From G965212025 sp965215765 (GTDB lineage Bacteria; Pseudomonadota; Gammaproteobacteria; Poriferisulfidales; Oxydemutatoraceae), in assembly GCA_965215765.1 (NCBI GenBank), contig OZ244118.1:1674001-1738000 (forward strand): a DNA stretch of 64,000 nucleotides. The letters run 5' to 3'. The position numbers were made by a program, and so were the translations under genes. Position 1 is the first letter of the stretch; every line of letters begins with the position of its first letter. Positions 55,001-62,409 of this stretch are shown here, in pieces. The notes beneath the pieces were generated by a model. It was not told the origin of the DNA. It was given only the letters and a program-made list of their open reading frames with translations, and made no database searches.

Positions 55001-56970
55001 TTTGTCGTAAATACACTCTCAAGCTCGCCACCTTCTCCCACCACGTTTCTTGCAGATGTCACTATCCGATATTGAGTCCCCGGCTCAAGGTCAATGCCGA
55101 CAAAATCAAATACCGCCGACGTTGAGGTTGTCTCCCTGACCAAACTTGCAATCTCTGTGCCACTCATATCAGTGACGCTGACGAAATAGGCAAAATTCAG
55201 ATCAACATCATCGACTGTAGAGCCATAGTCAGGATCCGTCTCCTTCCTGCCATAACCATCGTTGTCAGGGGCACCAACCGTCACCCGCACGGTGTTGGCT
55301 CCTGTCTCTGAAACCGTAACAGTTGTTGGCGTACCCGGAACATTCAGCAGGCGAACTTCAGTCATTGCCGTTGGCCCCGGATCATCACTAAAATGGTTGC
55401 TCCCCCGAACCGAACTCGCGAGGCTGCTTCCTCCGCCCTCTTTACGTAAATACTCCAAATCAGCCCCGCCAACATCCAGGGAAGTTGATCGGGTTCTTGC
55501 AGAAGCAAGAGCTCCCACATCCACCTGATACTTGATGTTTGTATTGCCCACTTCAGGGGCATTCCACCTCAAGCGCAAAGTGGAAGCAGAAAGCCATTCC
55601 GAGACTAACCTCAAAGGGGCACTGGGGGGCTGCGTAAGACGAATGACGGGAAGTGTATCTGCGTCTCCGAAATACCAAATTTCATCCTCCCATAAGATGC
55701 TGTAATAAGTGAACGCTTCGAGGCACACTCCACTATTGAGAATGGTGGGACATCGCAATTGTGCGAGCGTACGCACGGCACCCTCAGGGTCAAGCTTATC
55801 AATCGTACCAGGACCTCTCAGACCAATAATTTTTGTCGTTGCGTAGCTGTCCCCGACATAACCTTCATTCAAGCCTATAAGCCCGCCGACTCTCGTGCTT
55901 CCTTTGACCGGCCCGGTTGCATAGGCGACGGAGACGCCTTCTTGGTTTACGCCGACCAGACCACCGACATTGGTGCTGCCGCTGACCATCCCGGTCGCGT
56001 AAGAACGTATAGCACGTTCAACAGCATTACCGATCAATCCACCAACATTGCTGACTCCTTTGACGTTCCCCGTTGCGTAACTGTAAAGAGTAAATCCACC
56101 GCTACCCACCAGCCCGCCAACGTTGGCAATCCCCGTTACTGTGCTCCTTGCAAAACAATTCTCCATGCGAGGAAAAGTAGAGCCATTTATGGAAATGGAG
56201 CTGTCGCCAACAAGCCCGCCGACATGATCCCTGCCGGTGACCGTCCCGACCACATAATTGCCACTAAAATGTGCGGGAACCTTGGCATTCTCCCCCGTAT
56301 GAGCATACGCACCCACCAAGCCACCAACACGATCCCGCCCCGAAACCTTGGCAAACGCATGGCTTTCACGAACCATCCCTCTGCCGCCATTATCTGACGC
56401 GACAAGCATCCTTCCGACCAAGGAACCTACCTGATCCCTGCCAGTCGTGCGTGAGCCTCTCAACGCCACTGCCCTCAGGGTTCCAAACGACAGCCCGGAA
56501 AACAGACCCACATAATCTTCATCAGGACGGTTAATGAACAAGTTGAAAATCCGGTAACCCCCACCATCAAAAGCCCCGGAAAAACTTGGGCTACTTGGAC
56601 TGTCGGTTCGTAGCCCGGTGGTGCTGTAGGTGGCTCCAATAGGAGCAAAACCCGCACCACCTTTCCAATCCTTGGTCGTGCTCGCGTCAATGTTTTCCAC
56701 TTGCACGTAGTGTGCTGTCAGGCTTGAACTGATGCCCTGTAGTTGGCAGAGCGTGGCAATTCGATAAGGGGAACTGCTGGTTCCAAGACCACCTTCAGGA
56801 GCCAGGCCATTACCTGGGCAACCTTGGGCAGAAACGGTAGTCATCGCACCTGAAAACACCAGAAACATCACTACGGTGTACGCCAGAATTGCCACGTACT
56901 TCCCGAAAGAAGCAGTGCCTACGCCAACGGCAAATTTCGCGTTGGCCAGAAATCTCAAGCGTGAAAGCAT
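43006..56970 (-). CDS. Giant secreted GLUG/fibronectin type III repeat protein (~4,654 residues)
   Basis: Start chosen at the ATG giving MLSRLRFLANAKFAVGVG, preceded by GGGGGAG at 6-base spacing; the frame is open 34 codons further. The N-terminus (about 1-47) is a long signal peptide ending near TTVSAQ. Residues ~60-400 hold eight GLUG-like repeats of the form VGGLVG, typical of surface adhesins. From about residue 455 on come roughly 40 fibronectin type III domains, arranged as 19 double modules of ~208 residues (PGTPVLLEPVWKTTQSLALSW... then PGTPTTVTVSETGVN...). It ends DSVRLRLRGYLGGAVR with no membrane anchor or LPxTG-like signal. Likely an exported surface or secreted adhesion protein; the export route cannot be deduced. 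The gene follows tRNA-Ser. Confidence 0.9.
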   Translation of the reverse strand: MLSRLRFLANAKFAVGVGTASFGKYVAILAYTVVMFLVFSGAMTTVSAQGCPGNGLAPEGGLGTSSSPYRIATLCQLQGISSSLTAHYVQVENIDASTTKDWKGGAGFAPIGATYSTTGLRTDSPSSPSFSGAFDGGGYRIFNLFINRPDEDYVGLFSGLSFGTLRAVALRGSRTTGRDQVGSLVGRMLVASDNGGRGMVRESHAFAKVSGRDRVGGLVGAYAHTGENAKVPAHFSGNYVVGTVTGRDHVGGLVGDSSISINGSTFPRMENCFARSTVTGIANVGGLVGSGGFTLYSYATGNVKGVSNVGGLIGNAVERAIRSYATGMVSGSTNVGGLVGVNQEGVSVAYATGPVKGSTRVGGLIGLNEGYVGDSYATTKIIGLRGPGTIDKLDPEGAVRTLAQLRCPTILNSGVCLEAFTYYSILWEDEIWYFGDADTLPVIRLTQPPSAPLRLVSEWLSASTLRLRWNAPEVGNTNIKYQVDVGALASARTRSTSLDVGGADLEYLRKEGGGSSLASSVRGSNHFSDDPGPTAMTEVRLLNVPGTPTTVTVSETGANTVRVTVGAPDNDGYGRKETDPDYGSTVDDVDLNFAYFVSVTDMSGTEIASLVRETTSTSAVFDFVGIDLEPGTQYRIVTSARNVVGEGGELESVFTTNAVKPGTPTLMVPVRESTQGLALSWTVPYDGGSTITAYVVTVGGGTPIQLGSTTMYVVDLTVLRSVFQGGNTIFYSVRAVNAVGGGNLSTGTFVLLNVPGTPTSVAATGMGTTVVQVTVTGPDNDGYGRGTTDPDYGSTADDIFLNFAYVVSVIDGSGKEIASMVSETTSTSVIFDFVDLDLEPGTQYRIVTSARNVVGEGDALEVAFTTNAKVPDAPIIASVWETTQRLVFSWGAPYDGGSTITKYRFSAAEGRPGAGSTDIPVVQTTLVYIFPGSGDEDRPFGLRGVQGGDRIEAFQLQAVNATGAGSPSAGTFVLLDVPGTPTVVSASEIGGNTVRVTVNAPDNDGYGRKATNTTSYGSQVDKVDLEFAYVVNVIDGSGKEIASMVRETTSTSEIFDFAGLEPGTLYTVKAFAQNAVGVGDALARQFTTNAVNPGTPVLLEPVWKTTQSLALSWTVPDDGGSAITAYVVTGGGDSPTQLGSTTMHVVDPTALRSVSQGGGTISYSVRAVNAEGDGDPSAGKFTLLDVPGTPTTVTVSETGVNTVRLTVNAPDNDGYGRGTTETDYGSKVDEIALNFAYVVSVIDGSGKEIASTVKQTRSTSVSLVLGGLEPGIQYRIVTFARNAVGKGDALESAFTTRAVKPGTPVLLEPVWKTTQSLALSWTAPDDGGSAITAYVVTGGGDSPTQLGSTTMHVVDPTALRSVSQGGGTISYSVRAVNAEGDGDPSAGKFTLLDVPGTPTTVTVSETGVNTVRLTVNAPDNDGYGRGTTETDYGSKVDEIALNFAYVVSVIDGSGKEIASTVKQTRSTSVSLVLGGLEPGIQYRIVTFARNAVGKGDALESAFTTRAVKPGTPVLLEPVWKTTQSLALSWTAPDDGGSAITAYVVTGGGDSPTQLGSTTMHVVDPTAFRSVSQGGAAISYSVRAVNAEGDGDPSAGKFTLLDVPGTPTTVTVSETGVNTVRLTVNAPDNDGYGRGTTETDYGSKVDEIALNFAYVVSVIDGSGKEIASTVKQTRSTSVSLVLGGLEPGIQYRIVTFARNAVGKGDALESAFTTRAVKPGTPVLLEPVWKTTQSLALSWTAPDDGGSAITAYVVTGGGDSPTQLGSTTMHVVDPTAFRSVSQGGAAISYSVRAVNAEGDGDPSAGKFTLLDVPGTPTTVTVSETGVNTVRLTVNAPDNDGYGRGTTETDYGSKVDEIALNFAYVVSVIDGSGKEIASTVKQTRSTSVSLVLGGLEPGIQYRIVTFARNAVGKGDALESAFTTRAVKPGTPVLLEPVWKTTQSLALSWTVPDDGGSAITAYVVTGGGDSPTQLGSTTMHVVDPTALRSVSQGGGTISYSVRAVNAEGDGDPSAGKFTLLDVPGTPTTVTVSETGVNTVRLTVNAPDNDGYGRGTTETDYGSKVDEIALNFAYVVSVIDGSGKEIASTVKQTRSTSVSLVLGGLEPGIQYRIVTFARNAVGKGDALESAFTTRAVKPGTPVLLEPVWKTTQSLALSWTAPDDGGSAITAYVVTGGGDSPTQLGSTTMHVVDPTAFRSVSQGGAAISYSVRAVNAEGDGDPSAGKFTLLDVPGTPTTVTVSETGVNTVRLTVNAPDNDGYGRGTTETDYGSKVDEIALNFAYVVSVIDGSGKEIASTVKQTRSTSVSLVLGGLEPGIQYRIVTFARNAVGKGDVLESAFTTRAVKPGTPVLLEPVWKTTQSLALSWTAPDDGGSAITAYVVTGGGDSPTQLGSTTMHVVDPTAFRSVSQGGAAISYSVRAVNAEGDGDPSAGKFTLLDVPGTPTTVTVSETGVNTVRLTVNAPDNDGYGRGTTETDYGSKVDEIALNFAYVVSVIDGSGKEIASTVKQTRSTSVSLVLGGLEPGIQYRIVTFARNAVGKGDALESAFTTRAVKPGTPVLLEPVWKTTQSLALSWTAPDDGGSAITAYVVTGGGDSPTQLGSTTMHVVDPTAFRSVSQGGAAISYSVRAVNAEGDGDPSAGKFTLLDVPGTPTTVTVSETGVNTVRLTVNAPDNDGYGRGTTETDYGSKVDEIALNFAYVVSVIDGSGKEIASTVKQTRSTSVSLVLGGLEPGIQYRIVTFARNAVGKGDALESAFTTRAVKPGTPVLLEPVWKTTQSLALSWTAPDDGGSAITAYVVTGGGDSPTQLGSTTMHVVDPTAFRSVSQGGAAISYSVRAANAEGDGDPSAGKFTLLDVPGTPTTVTVLETGVNTVRVTVNAPDNDGYGRGTTETDYGSKVDEIALNFAYIVSVIDGSGKEIASTVKQTRSTSVSLVLGGLEPGIQYRIVTFARNAVGKGDVLESAFTTRAVKPGTPVLLEPVWKTTQSLALSWTAPDDGGSAITAYVVTGGGDSPTQLGSTTMHVVDPTALREGFQGGVAISYSVRAVNAEGDGDPSAGKFTLLDVPGTPTTVTVSEIGVNTVRVTVNAPDNDGYGRGTTETDYGSKVDEIALNFAYVVSVIDGSGKEIASTVKQTRSTSVSLVLGGLEPGIQYRIVTFARNAVGKGDVLESAFTTRAVKPGTPVLLEPVWKTTQSLALSWTAPDDGGSAITAYAVTVGDDALVRLSSTTRNVVDPTVLRSDFQGGASISYSVRAVNAEGDGTPSAGKFTLLDVPGTPTTVTVSETGVNTVRLTVNAPDNDGYGRGTTETDYGSKVDEIALNFAYVVSVIDGSGKEIASTVKQTRSTSVSLVLGGLEPGTQYRIVTFARNAVGKGDVLESAFTTRAVKPGTPVLLEPVWKTTQSLVLSWTVPYDGGSAITAYMVTGGGNAPVRLGTTTRHVVDPTILRKDFQGGVAISYSVRAVNAEGDGDPSAGKFTLLDVPGTPTTVTATVMGTTTVQVTVIGPDNDGYGRGTTDPDYGSTVDGDDLKFAYVVSVIDGSGKEIASTVKQTRSTSVSLVLGGLEPGIQYRIVTFARNAVGKGDVLESAFTTRAVKPGTPVLLEPVWKTTQSLALSWTAPDDGGSAITAYVVTGGGDSPTQLGSTTMHVVDPTALREGFQGGVAISYSVRAVNAVGDGNLSTGTFVLLNVPATPTVVSASEIGVNTVRVTVNAPDNDGYGRGTTETDYGSKVDEIALNFAYVVSVIDGSGKEIASTVKQTRSTSVSLVLGGLEPGTQYRIVTFARNAVGKGDVLESAFTTRAVKPGTPVLLEPVWKTTQSLVLSWTVPYDGGSDITAYMVTGGGNAPVRLGTTTRHVVDPTILRKDFQGGVAISYSVRAVNAEGDGDPSAGKFTLLDVPGTPTTVTVSETGVNTVRLTVNAPDNDGYGRGTTETDYGSKVDEIALNFAYVVSVIDGSGKEIASTVKQTRSTSVSLVLGGLEPGIQYRIVTFARNAVGKGDALESAFTTRAVKPGTPVLLEPVWKTTQSLALSWTAPDDGGSAITAYVVTVGGDAPIQLGSTTMYVVDPTALRSGYTGGAAISYSVRADNSVGGGNLSAGEFTLLDIPGTPTTVTVSEIGANTVRVTVGAPDNDGYGRKATNTTTYGSQVDMVDLEFAYVVSVIGGSGKEIASMVSGTTSTSVVFDFTGLDLEPWTQYRIVTSARNAVGAGGELESAFTTRAVKPGTPTLLVPVWKTTQSLVLSWTAPDDGGSAITTYVVTVGGDALVRLSATTRYVVDPTALRKGFQGGDAISYSVRADNSVGGGNLSAGEFTLLDVPGTPTSIAATETGTTAVQVTVGAPDNDGYGRKATDTTTYGSIVDDRVALELAYKVSILSGDQIVSSMTRTTTEASVVFDFAGLDLEPGTQYRIVSTARNAIGEGDALESVFATNAVKPGTPTLLVPVRESTQSLALSWTVPYDGGSTITAYEVTVGGGTPIQLGSTTMYVVDLTALRSIFQGGAAISYSVQAVNAEGVGNLSNGTFFLLNVPGTPTSVTATVMGTTTVQVTVIGPDNDGYGRGTTDPDYGSTVDGDDLKFAYVVNVIDGSDTVIVSMVKETTSTSETFDFVGLDLEAGTQYKVRVFVQNAVGAGGAIEGGFMTEGTSPTDSVRLRLRGYLGGAVR
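43500..55080. repeat. 19 direct ~624-bp repeats within the giant FN3 gene
   Basis: A fixed landmark in each module recurs at about 43508, 44144, 44789, 45401, 46037, 46649, 47285 and then every 624 bases exactly up to 53525, followed by 54215 and 54821. The eleven units from 47285 to 53525 are nearly identical at the base level, while the outer units show indels and more substitutions. 624 bases equal 208 codons, so gain or loss of units keeps the frame. Confidence 0.92.
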
Positions 56971-57255
56971 TGTCTCTCCCCCATATATCCCTTCCCCTTC
57001 AGGCCGAACCACGCAGGTCATATTCTTATATTTCCTGCAAATTCTTTGGAAGGTGTGCAAATCCGCATTCACAAACTGGCAAAGCCAGCAGAAGCCACAA
57101 AAGAGACAGACATGACTTTGGTGCTTGCCATGACTTTCAAAACCGGTACATGGCTCCCGAAGCTTTCAAGCCGAACAAGCTAACGTCGGGTCGCTTCGGA
57201 AAAAGAGAAAAAGAATGGCAAATGAACAACATGACCTCAAGTACCGGCAGACCGC

Positions 57256-57347
57256 TGGCGGAGAGGGAGGGATTCGAACCCCCGGAGAGTCGTTAAACCC
57301 TCAACGGTTTTCAAGACCGCCGCCTTCAACCGCTCGGCCACCTCTCC
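57256..57347 (-). tRNA. tRNA-Ser (anticodon UGA), copy 1
   Basis: Minus strand, 92 nucleotides including an encoded CCA. Acceptor GGAGAGG pairs with CCTCTCC; the anticodon loop is CTTGAAA (anticodon TGA); a long class II variable arm (GAGGGTTTAACGACTCTCC region) and GTTCGAATC T-loop are present. Its 3' end points towards the giant FN3 gene. A minus-strand TATACT about 165 bases upstream (near 57507) is a possible -10. Confidence 0.96.
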
Positions 57348-57967
57348 CGTACTTTCAAATTGCCGGGCAAGCAGCAACGAGCCGCCTGTCATGACCTCGC
57401 ATGGCAGTGAATGGCACTCCTGCTTCTCCTGAAACGCTTTCATTTAACCTCTCCTGTGATTGATCCTTATGAACCCCCTTGTCCTCAAAACTATGGGGTC
57501 GTCGGAGTATAGCCCATCAACCAGACGAAACGATGGGGTCAGCCCCGCCATCGCGCCGTCTGATGCCAGGCTCCCTCGCGTCTTGGCACGTTCCCGGGCA
57601 GTCACTTGCCTGTCTTAAGAGCCAGCTCGCAAAACCAGCCCGTCACTCTCAGAGCCAACCCGGCATCATTCGAGAATTGATGAGAGGTTGCAGCCTTTCT
57701 CCACAGCCTGTTTTTCTTTTGCCGAAAAAACAAAAGTACGCCTGCCCCACCGTCCAAATTTGCCGAAGCACCTCATGCTGGGCACTTGTTTGTGATAATC
57801 TGAGTGACCGTGAGGTTCCGTTCGGTATCGCAGTGCTGTGCTGATTGGGGTGTGCGGTGGGCCTCCCGGGTCGCCACAGACCTGATTTCGTTCCGCTGGC
57901 AGGAGCCGTGTGCCATTGGCTGAAAAAACTGTAGATCTCCGGAAAGTGAGGTGCCCGAGCATTATCG
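57348..57967. other. Spacer between tRNA-Ser copy 1 and the small ORF of unit 2
   Basis: No gene is supported. The part nearest the tRNA (to about 57592) is duplicated at 62088-62333. The remainder is unique and includes a minus-strand segment (57880-58000) reading VIIIWLDDNARAPHFPEIY, faintly reminiscent of the DNA-H region of IS630/mariner transposases; without more of the protein this is not a call. Confidence 0.4.
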
Positions 57968-58237
57968 TCAAGCCAAATGATGATGACACCCGGAAATATG
58001 CCTTGAGTCTGCTGGTTGGCTCACCACTTCGATGGCAATCTCATCCTGTAGCATCTGGCCTGTCTCAATCACCCTGATTGTGAACAATGCTTCATTGAGC
58101 TCTTCAGAAACATACAGGATCACCGTCATGCGTTGTGTGCTTTCGGCCACCTTACGCAATTCCTCATCCTGAACACGAAACCTGATCTCGGCATCTCTGC
58201 ATGCCAGTAACTTGGATGCACAACCAGCCAATCTCAT
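57968..58237 (-). CDS. Small ORF, copy after the second FN3 gene (89 residues, altered C-terminus)
   Basis: Near-identical to the 92-residue ORF at 42554-42832 over its first 76 residues (MRLAGCASKLLACRD to SQPADS), then diverges abruptly near 58006 to RHISGCHHHLA, losing the LGGAVR tail. The abrupt change marks the edge of the duplicated segment. Spacing to the FN3 gene is the same as in the other copy. Confidence 0.45.
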   Translation of the reverse strand: MRLAGCASKLLACRDAEIRFRVQDEELRKVAESTQRMTVILYVSEELNEALFTIRVIETGQMLQDEIAIEVVSQPADSRHISGCHHHLA

Positions 58238-58410
58238 GGCCTCACTCGAAACCTCAACTGGCTTTTAGCCAAGAATTTGAGTCAACCGCTGCCGGCGGTG
58301 CTCATCTCCTGTTGAAAGAAGCGGTAAAACCAAGTCCTGAACCGGTTCCAAAACATAAGCCCATACGTGCCTGAAAAACACCTGCCCGAAACAAGACCGA
58401 CCATAGGCAA

Positions 58411-61400
58411 CTAGCGAACCGCACCACCGAGATATCCGCGCAAGCGCAACCTTACGCTGTCGGTTGGAGATGTACCTCCTGTCATAAACCCTCCCTCAAT
58501 CGCGCCACCTGCTCCCACCGCATTTTGTACAAATGCCCTTACCTTATATTGAGTCCCCGGCCCAAGGTCAAGGTCGACAAAGTCAAATATCACCGATGCC
58601 TCGGTTGTGGTTCTGCCCATACTCGAAACTATTTGATCGCCACTGAGAATGCTGACCTTATAGGCAAGCTCCAATGCAACCCTGTCATCAACAATAGAAC
58701 CGTAGGCAGTGGTATCCGTTGCCTTCCTGCCATAACCATCGTTGTCGGAACCTATGACCGTCACCTGTACTGCGGTGGTTCCCATCCCTGTAGCAGTAAC
58801 AGATGTTGGCGTACCGGGAACATCCAGAAGAACAAATGTACCGGCAGACGGAGTCCCGTCACCTTCGGCATTGACTGCCCGCACCGAATAAGAGATTGAG
58901 GCTCCACCCTGAAAGTCGCTGCGTAACACCGTGGGGTCAACGACATACATCGTAGTAGAACCTAACTGTATCGGCGCATCACCGCCGACCGTCACCGCAT
59001 ACGCCGTTATGGTGGAGCCACCATCGTCCGGTGCTGTCCAACTCAACGCCAAACTCTGTATGGTCTTCCAAATCGGTTCCAGAAGTACCGGTGTCCCGGG
59101 CTTCACGGCACGGGTCGTAAATACACTCTCAAGCACATCGCCTTCTCCTACCACGTTTCTTGCAGATGTCACTATCCGATATTGAGTCCCCGGTTCAAGG
59201 TCAAGGTCGACAAAGTCAAATATCGCTGACGTTGAGGTCGTCTCACTGACCATACTTACAATCTCTTTGCCACTGCCATCAATAACGCTGACGAAATAGG
59301 CAAAATTCAGGGCAATACCATCGACTGTAGAGCCATAGTCAGGATCCGTTGTCCCCCTGCCGTACCCATCGTTGTCGGAACCTGTGACCGTCACCTGTAC
59401 TGCGGTGGTTCCCATCACTGTAGCAGTAACAGACGTTGGCGTACCCGGGACATTCAGAAGAACAAATGTACCGGCAGACTGGTTCCCGTCACCTACAGCA
59501 TTGACTGCCCGCACCGAATAAGAGATTGTGGCTCCACCCTGAAAGATGCTGCGTAACGCCGTGAGGTCAACGACATACATCGTAGTAGAACCCAACTGTA
59601 TCGGCGTACCACCACCGACTGTCACCTCATACGCCGTTATGGTGGAGCCACCATCGTATGGCACTGTCCAACTCAACGCCAAACTCTGCGTGCTCTCCCG
59701 AACCGGAACCAAAAGTGTCGGTGTCCCGGGCTTCACGGCACGGGTCGTAAATACACTCTCAAGCACATCGCCTTCTCCCACCACGTTTCTTGCAGATGTC
59801 ACTATCCGATATTGAGTCCTCGGCTCAAGGTCAAGGCCGACAAAATCAAATACCGCCGACGTTGAGGTTGTCTCCCTGACCAAACTTGCAATCTCTGTGC
59901 CACTCATATCAGTGACGCTGACGAAATAGGCAAAATTCAGATCAACATCATCGACTGTAGAGCCATAGTCAGGATCCGTCTCCTTCCTGCCATAACCATC
60001 GTTGTCAGGGGCACCAACCGTCACCCGCACGGTGTTGGCTCCTGTCTCTGAAACCGTAACAGTTGTTGGCGTACCCGGAACATTCAGCAGGCGAACTTCA
60101 GTCATTGCCGTTGGCCCCGGATCATCACTAAAATGGTTGCTCCCCCGAACCGAACTCGCGAGGCTGCTTCCTCCGCCCTCTTTACGTAAATACTCCAAAT
60201 CAGCCCCGCCAACATCCAGGGAAGTTGATCGGGTTCTTGCAGAAGCAAGGGCTCCCACATCCACCTGATACTTGATGTTTGTATTGCCCACTTCAGGGGC
60301 ATTCCACCGCAAGCGCAAAGTGGAAGCAGAAAGCCATTCCGAGACTAACTTCAAAGGGGCACTGGGGGGCTGCGTAAGACGAATGACGGGAAGTGTCTCT
60401 GCGTCTCCGAAATACCAAATTTCATCCTTCCATAAGCGGCTGTAATAAGTGAACGCTCCGAGGCACACTCCATTATTGAAAATGGTGGGACATCGCAATT
60501 GTGCGAGCGTACGCACGGCACCCTCAGGGTCAAGCTCATCAAACGTACCAGGACCTCTCAGACCAATAATTTTTGTCGTTGCGTAGCTGTCCCCGACATA
60601 ATCTTCATTCAAGCCTATAAGCCCGCCGACTCTCGTGCTTCCTTTGACCGGCCCGGTTGCATAGGCGACGAAGACGCCTCCTTGGTTTACGCCGACCAGA
60701 CCACCGACATTGGTGCTGCCGCTGACCATCCCGGTCGCGTAAGAACGTATAGCACGTTCAACAGCATTACCGGTCAATCCACCAACATTGCTGACTCCTT
60801 TGACGTTCCCCGTTGCGTAACTGTAAAGCGTCCATCCACCGCTACCCACCAGCCCGCCAACGTTGGCAATCCCCGTTACTGTGCTCCTTGCAAAACAATT
60901 CTCCATGCGAGGAAAAGTAGAGCCATTTATGGAAATGGAGCTGTCGCCAACAAGCCCGCCGACATGATCCCTGCCGGTGACCGTCCCGACCACATAATTG
61001 CCACTAAAATGTGCGGGAATCTTGGCATTCTCCCCCGTATGGGCATACGCACCCACCAAGCCACCAACACGATCCCGCCCCGAAACCTTGGCAAACGCAT
61101 GGCTTTCACGAACCATCCCTCTGCCGCCATTATCTGACGCGACAAGCATCCTTCCGACCAAGGAACCTACCTGATCCCTGCCAGTCGTGCGTGAGCCTCT
61201 CAACGCCACTGCCCTCAGGGTTCCAAACGACAGCCCGGAAAACAGACCCACATAATCTTCATCAGGACGGTTAATGAACAAGTTGAAAATCCGGTAACCC
61301 CCACCATCAAAAGCCCCGGAAAAACTTGGGCTACTTGGACTGTCGGTTCGTAGCCCGGTGGTGCTGTAGGTGGCTCCAATAGGAGCAAAACCCGCACCAC

Positions 61401-61710
61401 CTTTCCAATCCTTGGTCGTGCTCGCGTCAATGTTTTCCACTTGCACGTAGTGTGCTGTCAGGCTTGAACTGATGCCCTGTAGTTGGCAGAGCGTGGCAAT
61501 TCGATAAGGGGAACTGCTGGTTCCAAGACCACCTTCAGGAGCCAGGCCATTACCTGGGCAACCTTGGGCAGAAACGGTAGTCATCGCACCTGAAAACACC
61601 AGAAACATCACTACGGTGTACGCCAGAATTGCCACGTACTTCCCGAAAGAAGCAGTGCCTACGCCAACGGCAAATTTCGCGTTGGCCAGAAATCTCAAGC
61701 GTGAAAGCAT
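58411..61710 (-). CDS. Short secreted GLUG/fibronectin type III protein (~1,099 residues)
   Basis: Paralogue of the giant FN3 protein. The first ~630 codons (signal peptide, eight GLUG repeats, first FN3 domains) are almost identical to the giant copy at a constant offset of 4,740 bases; the C-terminal ~60 codons also match (offset 15,405). Only about six FN3 domains lie between, versus about 40 in the giant copy. Start MLSRLRFLANAKF has GGGGGAGG upstream. It ends DSVRLRLRGYLGGAVR. Domain-number difference is the main change, so it is either a progenitor-like short form or a contracted copy. Likely exported to the surface. Confidence 0.9.
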   Translation of the reverse strand: MLSRLRFLANAKFAVGVGTASFGKYVAILAYTVVMFLVFSGAMTTVSAQGCPGNGLAPEGGLGTSSSPYRIATLCQLQGISSSLTAHYVQVENIDASTTKDWKGGAGFAPIGATYSTTGLRTDSPSSPSFSGAFDGGGYRIFNLFINRPDEDYVGLFSGLSFGTLRAVALRGSRTTGRDQVGSLVGRMLVASDNGGRGMVRESHAFAKVSGRDRVGGLVGAYAHTGENAKIPAHFSGNYVVGTVTGRDHVGGLVGDSSISINGSTFPRMENCFARSTVTGIANVGGLVGSGGWTLYSYATGNVKGVSNVGGLTGNAVERAIRSYATGMVSGSTNVGGLVGVNQGGVFVAYATGPVKGSTRVGGLIGLNEDYVGDSYATTKIIGLRGPGTFDELDPEGAVRTLAQLRCPTIFNNGVCLGAFTYYSRLWKDEIWYFGDAETLPVIRLTQPPSAPLKLVSEWLSASTLRLRWNAPEVGNTNIKYQVDVGALASARTRSTSLDVGGADLEYLRKEGGGSSLASSVRGSNHFSDDPGPTAMTEVRLLNVPGTPTTVTVSETGANTVRVTVGAPDNDGYGRKETDPDYGSTVDDVDLNFAYFVSVTDMSGTEIASLVRETTSTSAVFDFVGLDLEPRTQYRIVTSARNVVGEGDVLESVFTTRAVKPGTPTLLVPVRESTQSLALSWTVPYDGGSTITAYEVTVGGGTPIQLGSTTMYVVDLTALRSIFQGGATISYSVRAVNAVGDGNQSAGTFVLLNVPGTPTSVTATVMGTTAVQVTVTGSDNDGYGRGTTDPDYGSTVDGIALNFAYFVSVIDGSGKEIVSMVSETTSTSAIFDFVDLDLEPGTQYRIVTSARNVVGEGDVLESVFTTRAVKPGTPVLLEPIWKTIQSLALSWTAPDDGGSTITAYAVTVGGDAPIQLGSTTMYVVDPTVLRSDFQGGASISYSVRAVNAEGDGTPSAGTFVLLDVPGTPTSVTATGMGTTAVQVTVIGSDNDGYGRKATDTTAYGSIVDDRVALELAYKVSILSGDQIVSSMGRTTTEASVIFDFVDLDLGPGTQYKVRAFVQNAVGAGGAIEGGFMTGGTSPTDSVRLRLRGYLGGAVR

Positions 61711-62333
61711 TGTCCCTCCCCCATATATCCCTTCCCGTTCAGGCCGAACCACGCAGGTCATATTCTTATATTTCCTGCAAATTCTTTGGAAGGTGTGCAA
61801 ATCCGCATCCACAAACTGGCAAAGCCAGCAGAAGCCACAAAAGCGACAGACATGACTTTGGTGCTTGCCATGACCTTCAAAACCGGTACATGGCTCCCGA
61901 AGCTTTCAAGCCGAACAAGCTAACGTCGGGTCGCTTCGGAAAAAGAGAAAAAGAATGGCAAATGAACAACATGACCTCAAGTACCGGCAGACCGCTGGCG
62001 GAGAGGGAGGGATTCGAACCCCCGGAGAGTCGTTAAACCCTCAACGGTTTTCAAGACCGCCGCCTTCAACCGCTCGGCCACCTCTCCCGTACTTTCAAAT
62101 TGCCGGGCAAGCAGCAACGAGCCGCCTGTCATGACCTCGCATGGCAATGAATGGCACACCTGCTTCCTCTGAAACGCTTTCATTTAACCTCTCATGTGAT
62201 TGATCCTTCCGAATCCCCCTTGTCCTCAAAACTATGGGGTCGTCGGAGTATAGCCCATCAACCAGACGAAACGATGGGCACAGCCCCGCCATCAAGCGCC
62301 GTCTGGTGCCAGGCTCCCTCGCGTCTTGGCACG
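59820..62333. repeat. Segmental duplication (tRNA-Ser + FN3 5' region), partner at 55080-57592
   Basis: The two segments match at a constant 4,740-base offset through the FN3 5' coding region, its leader, the tRNA and about 240 bases beyond. Differences are scattered single bases plus small indels upstream of the tRNA. Confidence 0.88.
61996..62087 (-). tRNA. tRNA-Ser (anticodon UGA), copy 2
   Basis: Identical in sequence to the copy at 57256-57347, exactly 4,740 bases away, again directly upstream of an FN3 gene. Encoded CCA, anticodon TGA and class II variable arm as in copy 1. Confidence 0.96.
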
Positions 62334-62409
62334 GGAAAGAATCCGCCCACCCGACACGGTCAAGGCACGTTCCCGGGCAGTCACTTGCAACGTCACGCAC
62401 ATAAAATGA

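Noticed and set aside
43508..55528. Regularly spaced plus-strand ORFs of 84-90 residues opposite the FN3 gene
   Set aside because: Antisense shadows of the 624-bp repeats; they recur only because the coding strand repeats.
43006..57072. CRISPR-like interpretation of the regular repeats
   Set aside because: Units are hundreds of bases long, continuous and coding (FN3 modules), without short repeats separated by unique spacers.
57237..57443. 68-residue ORF over tRNA-Ser copy 1 with a strong AGGAGAGG site before its ATG (and its copy at 61977-62183)
   Set aside because: More than half of the ORF is the tRNA gene itself (reading GEVAERLKAAVLK and onward, a well-known spurious translation of tRNA-Ser). 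The good ribosome site is probably coincidental.
57880..58000. Possible IS630/mariner transposase fragment (WLDDNARAPHF)
   Set aside because: A single short motif-like stretch without flanking transposase sequence or terminal inverted repeats is not enough.
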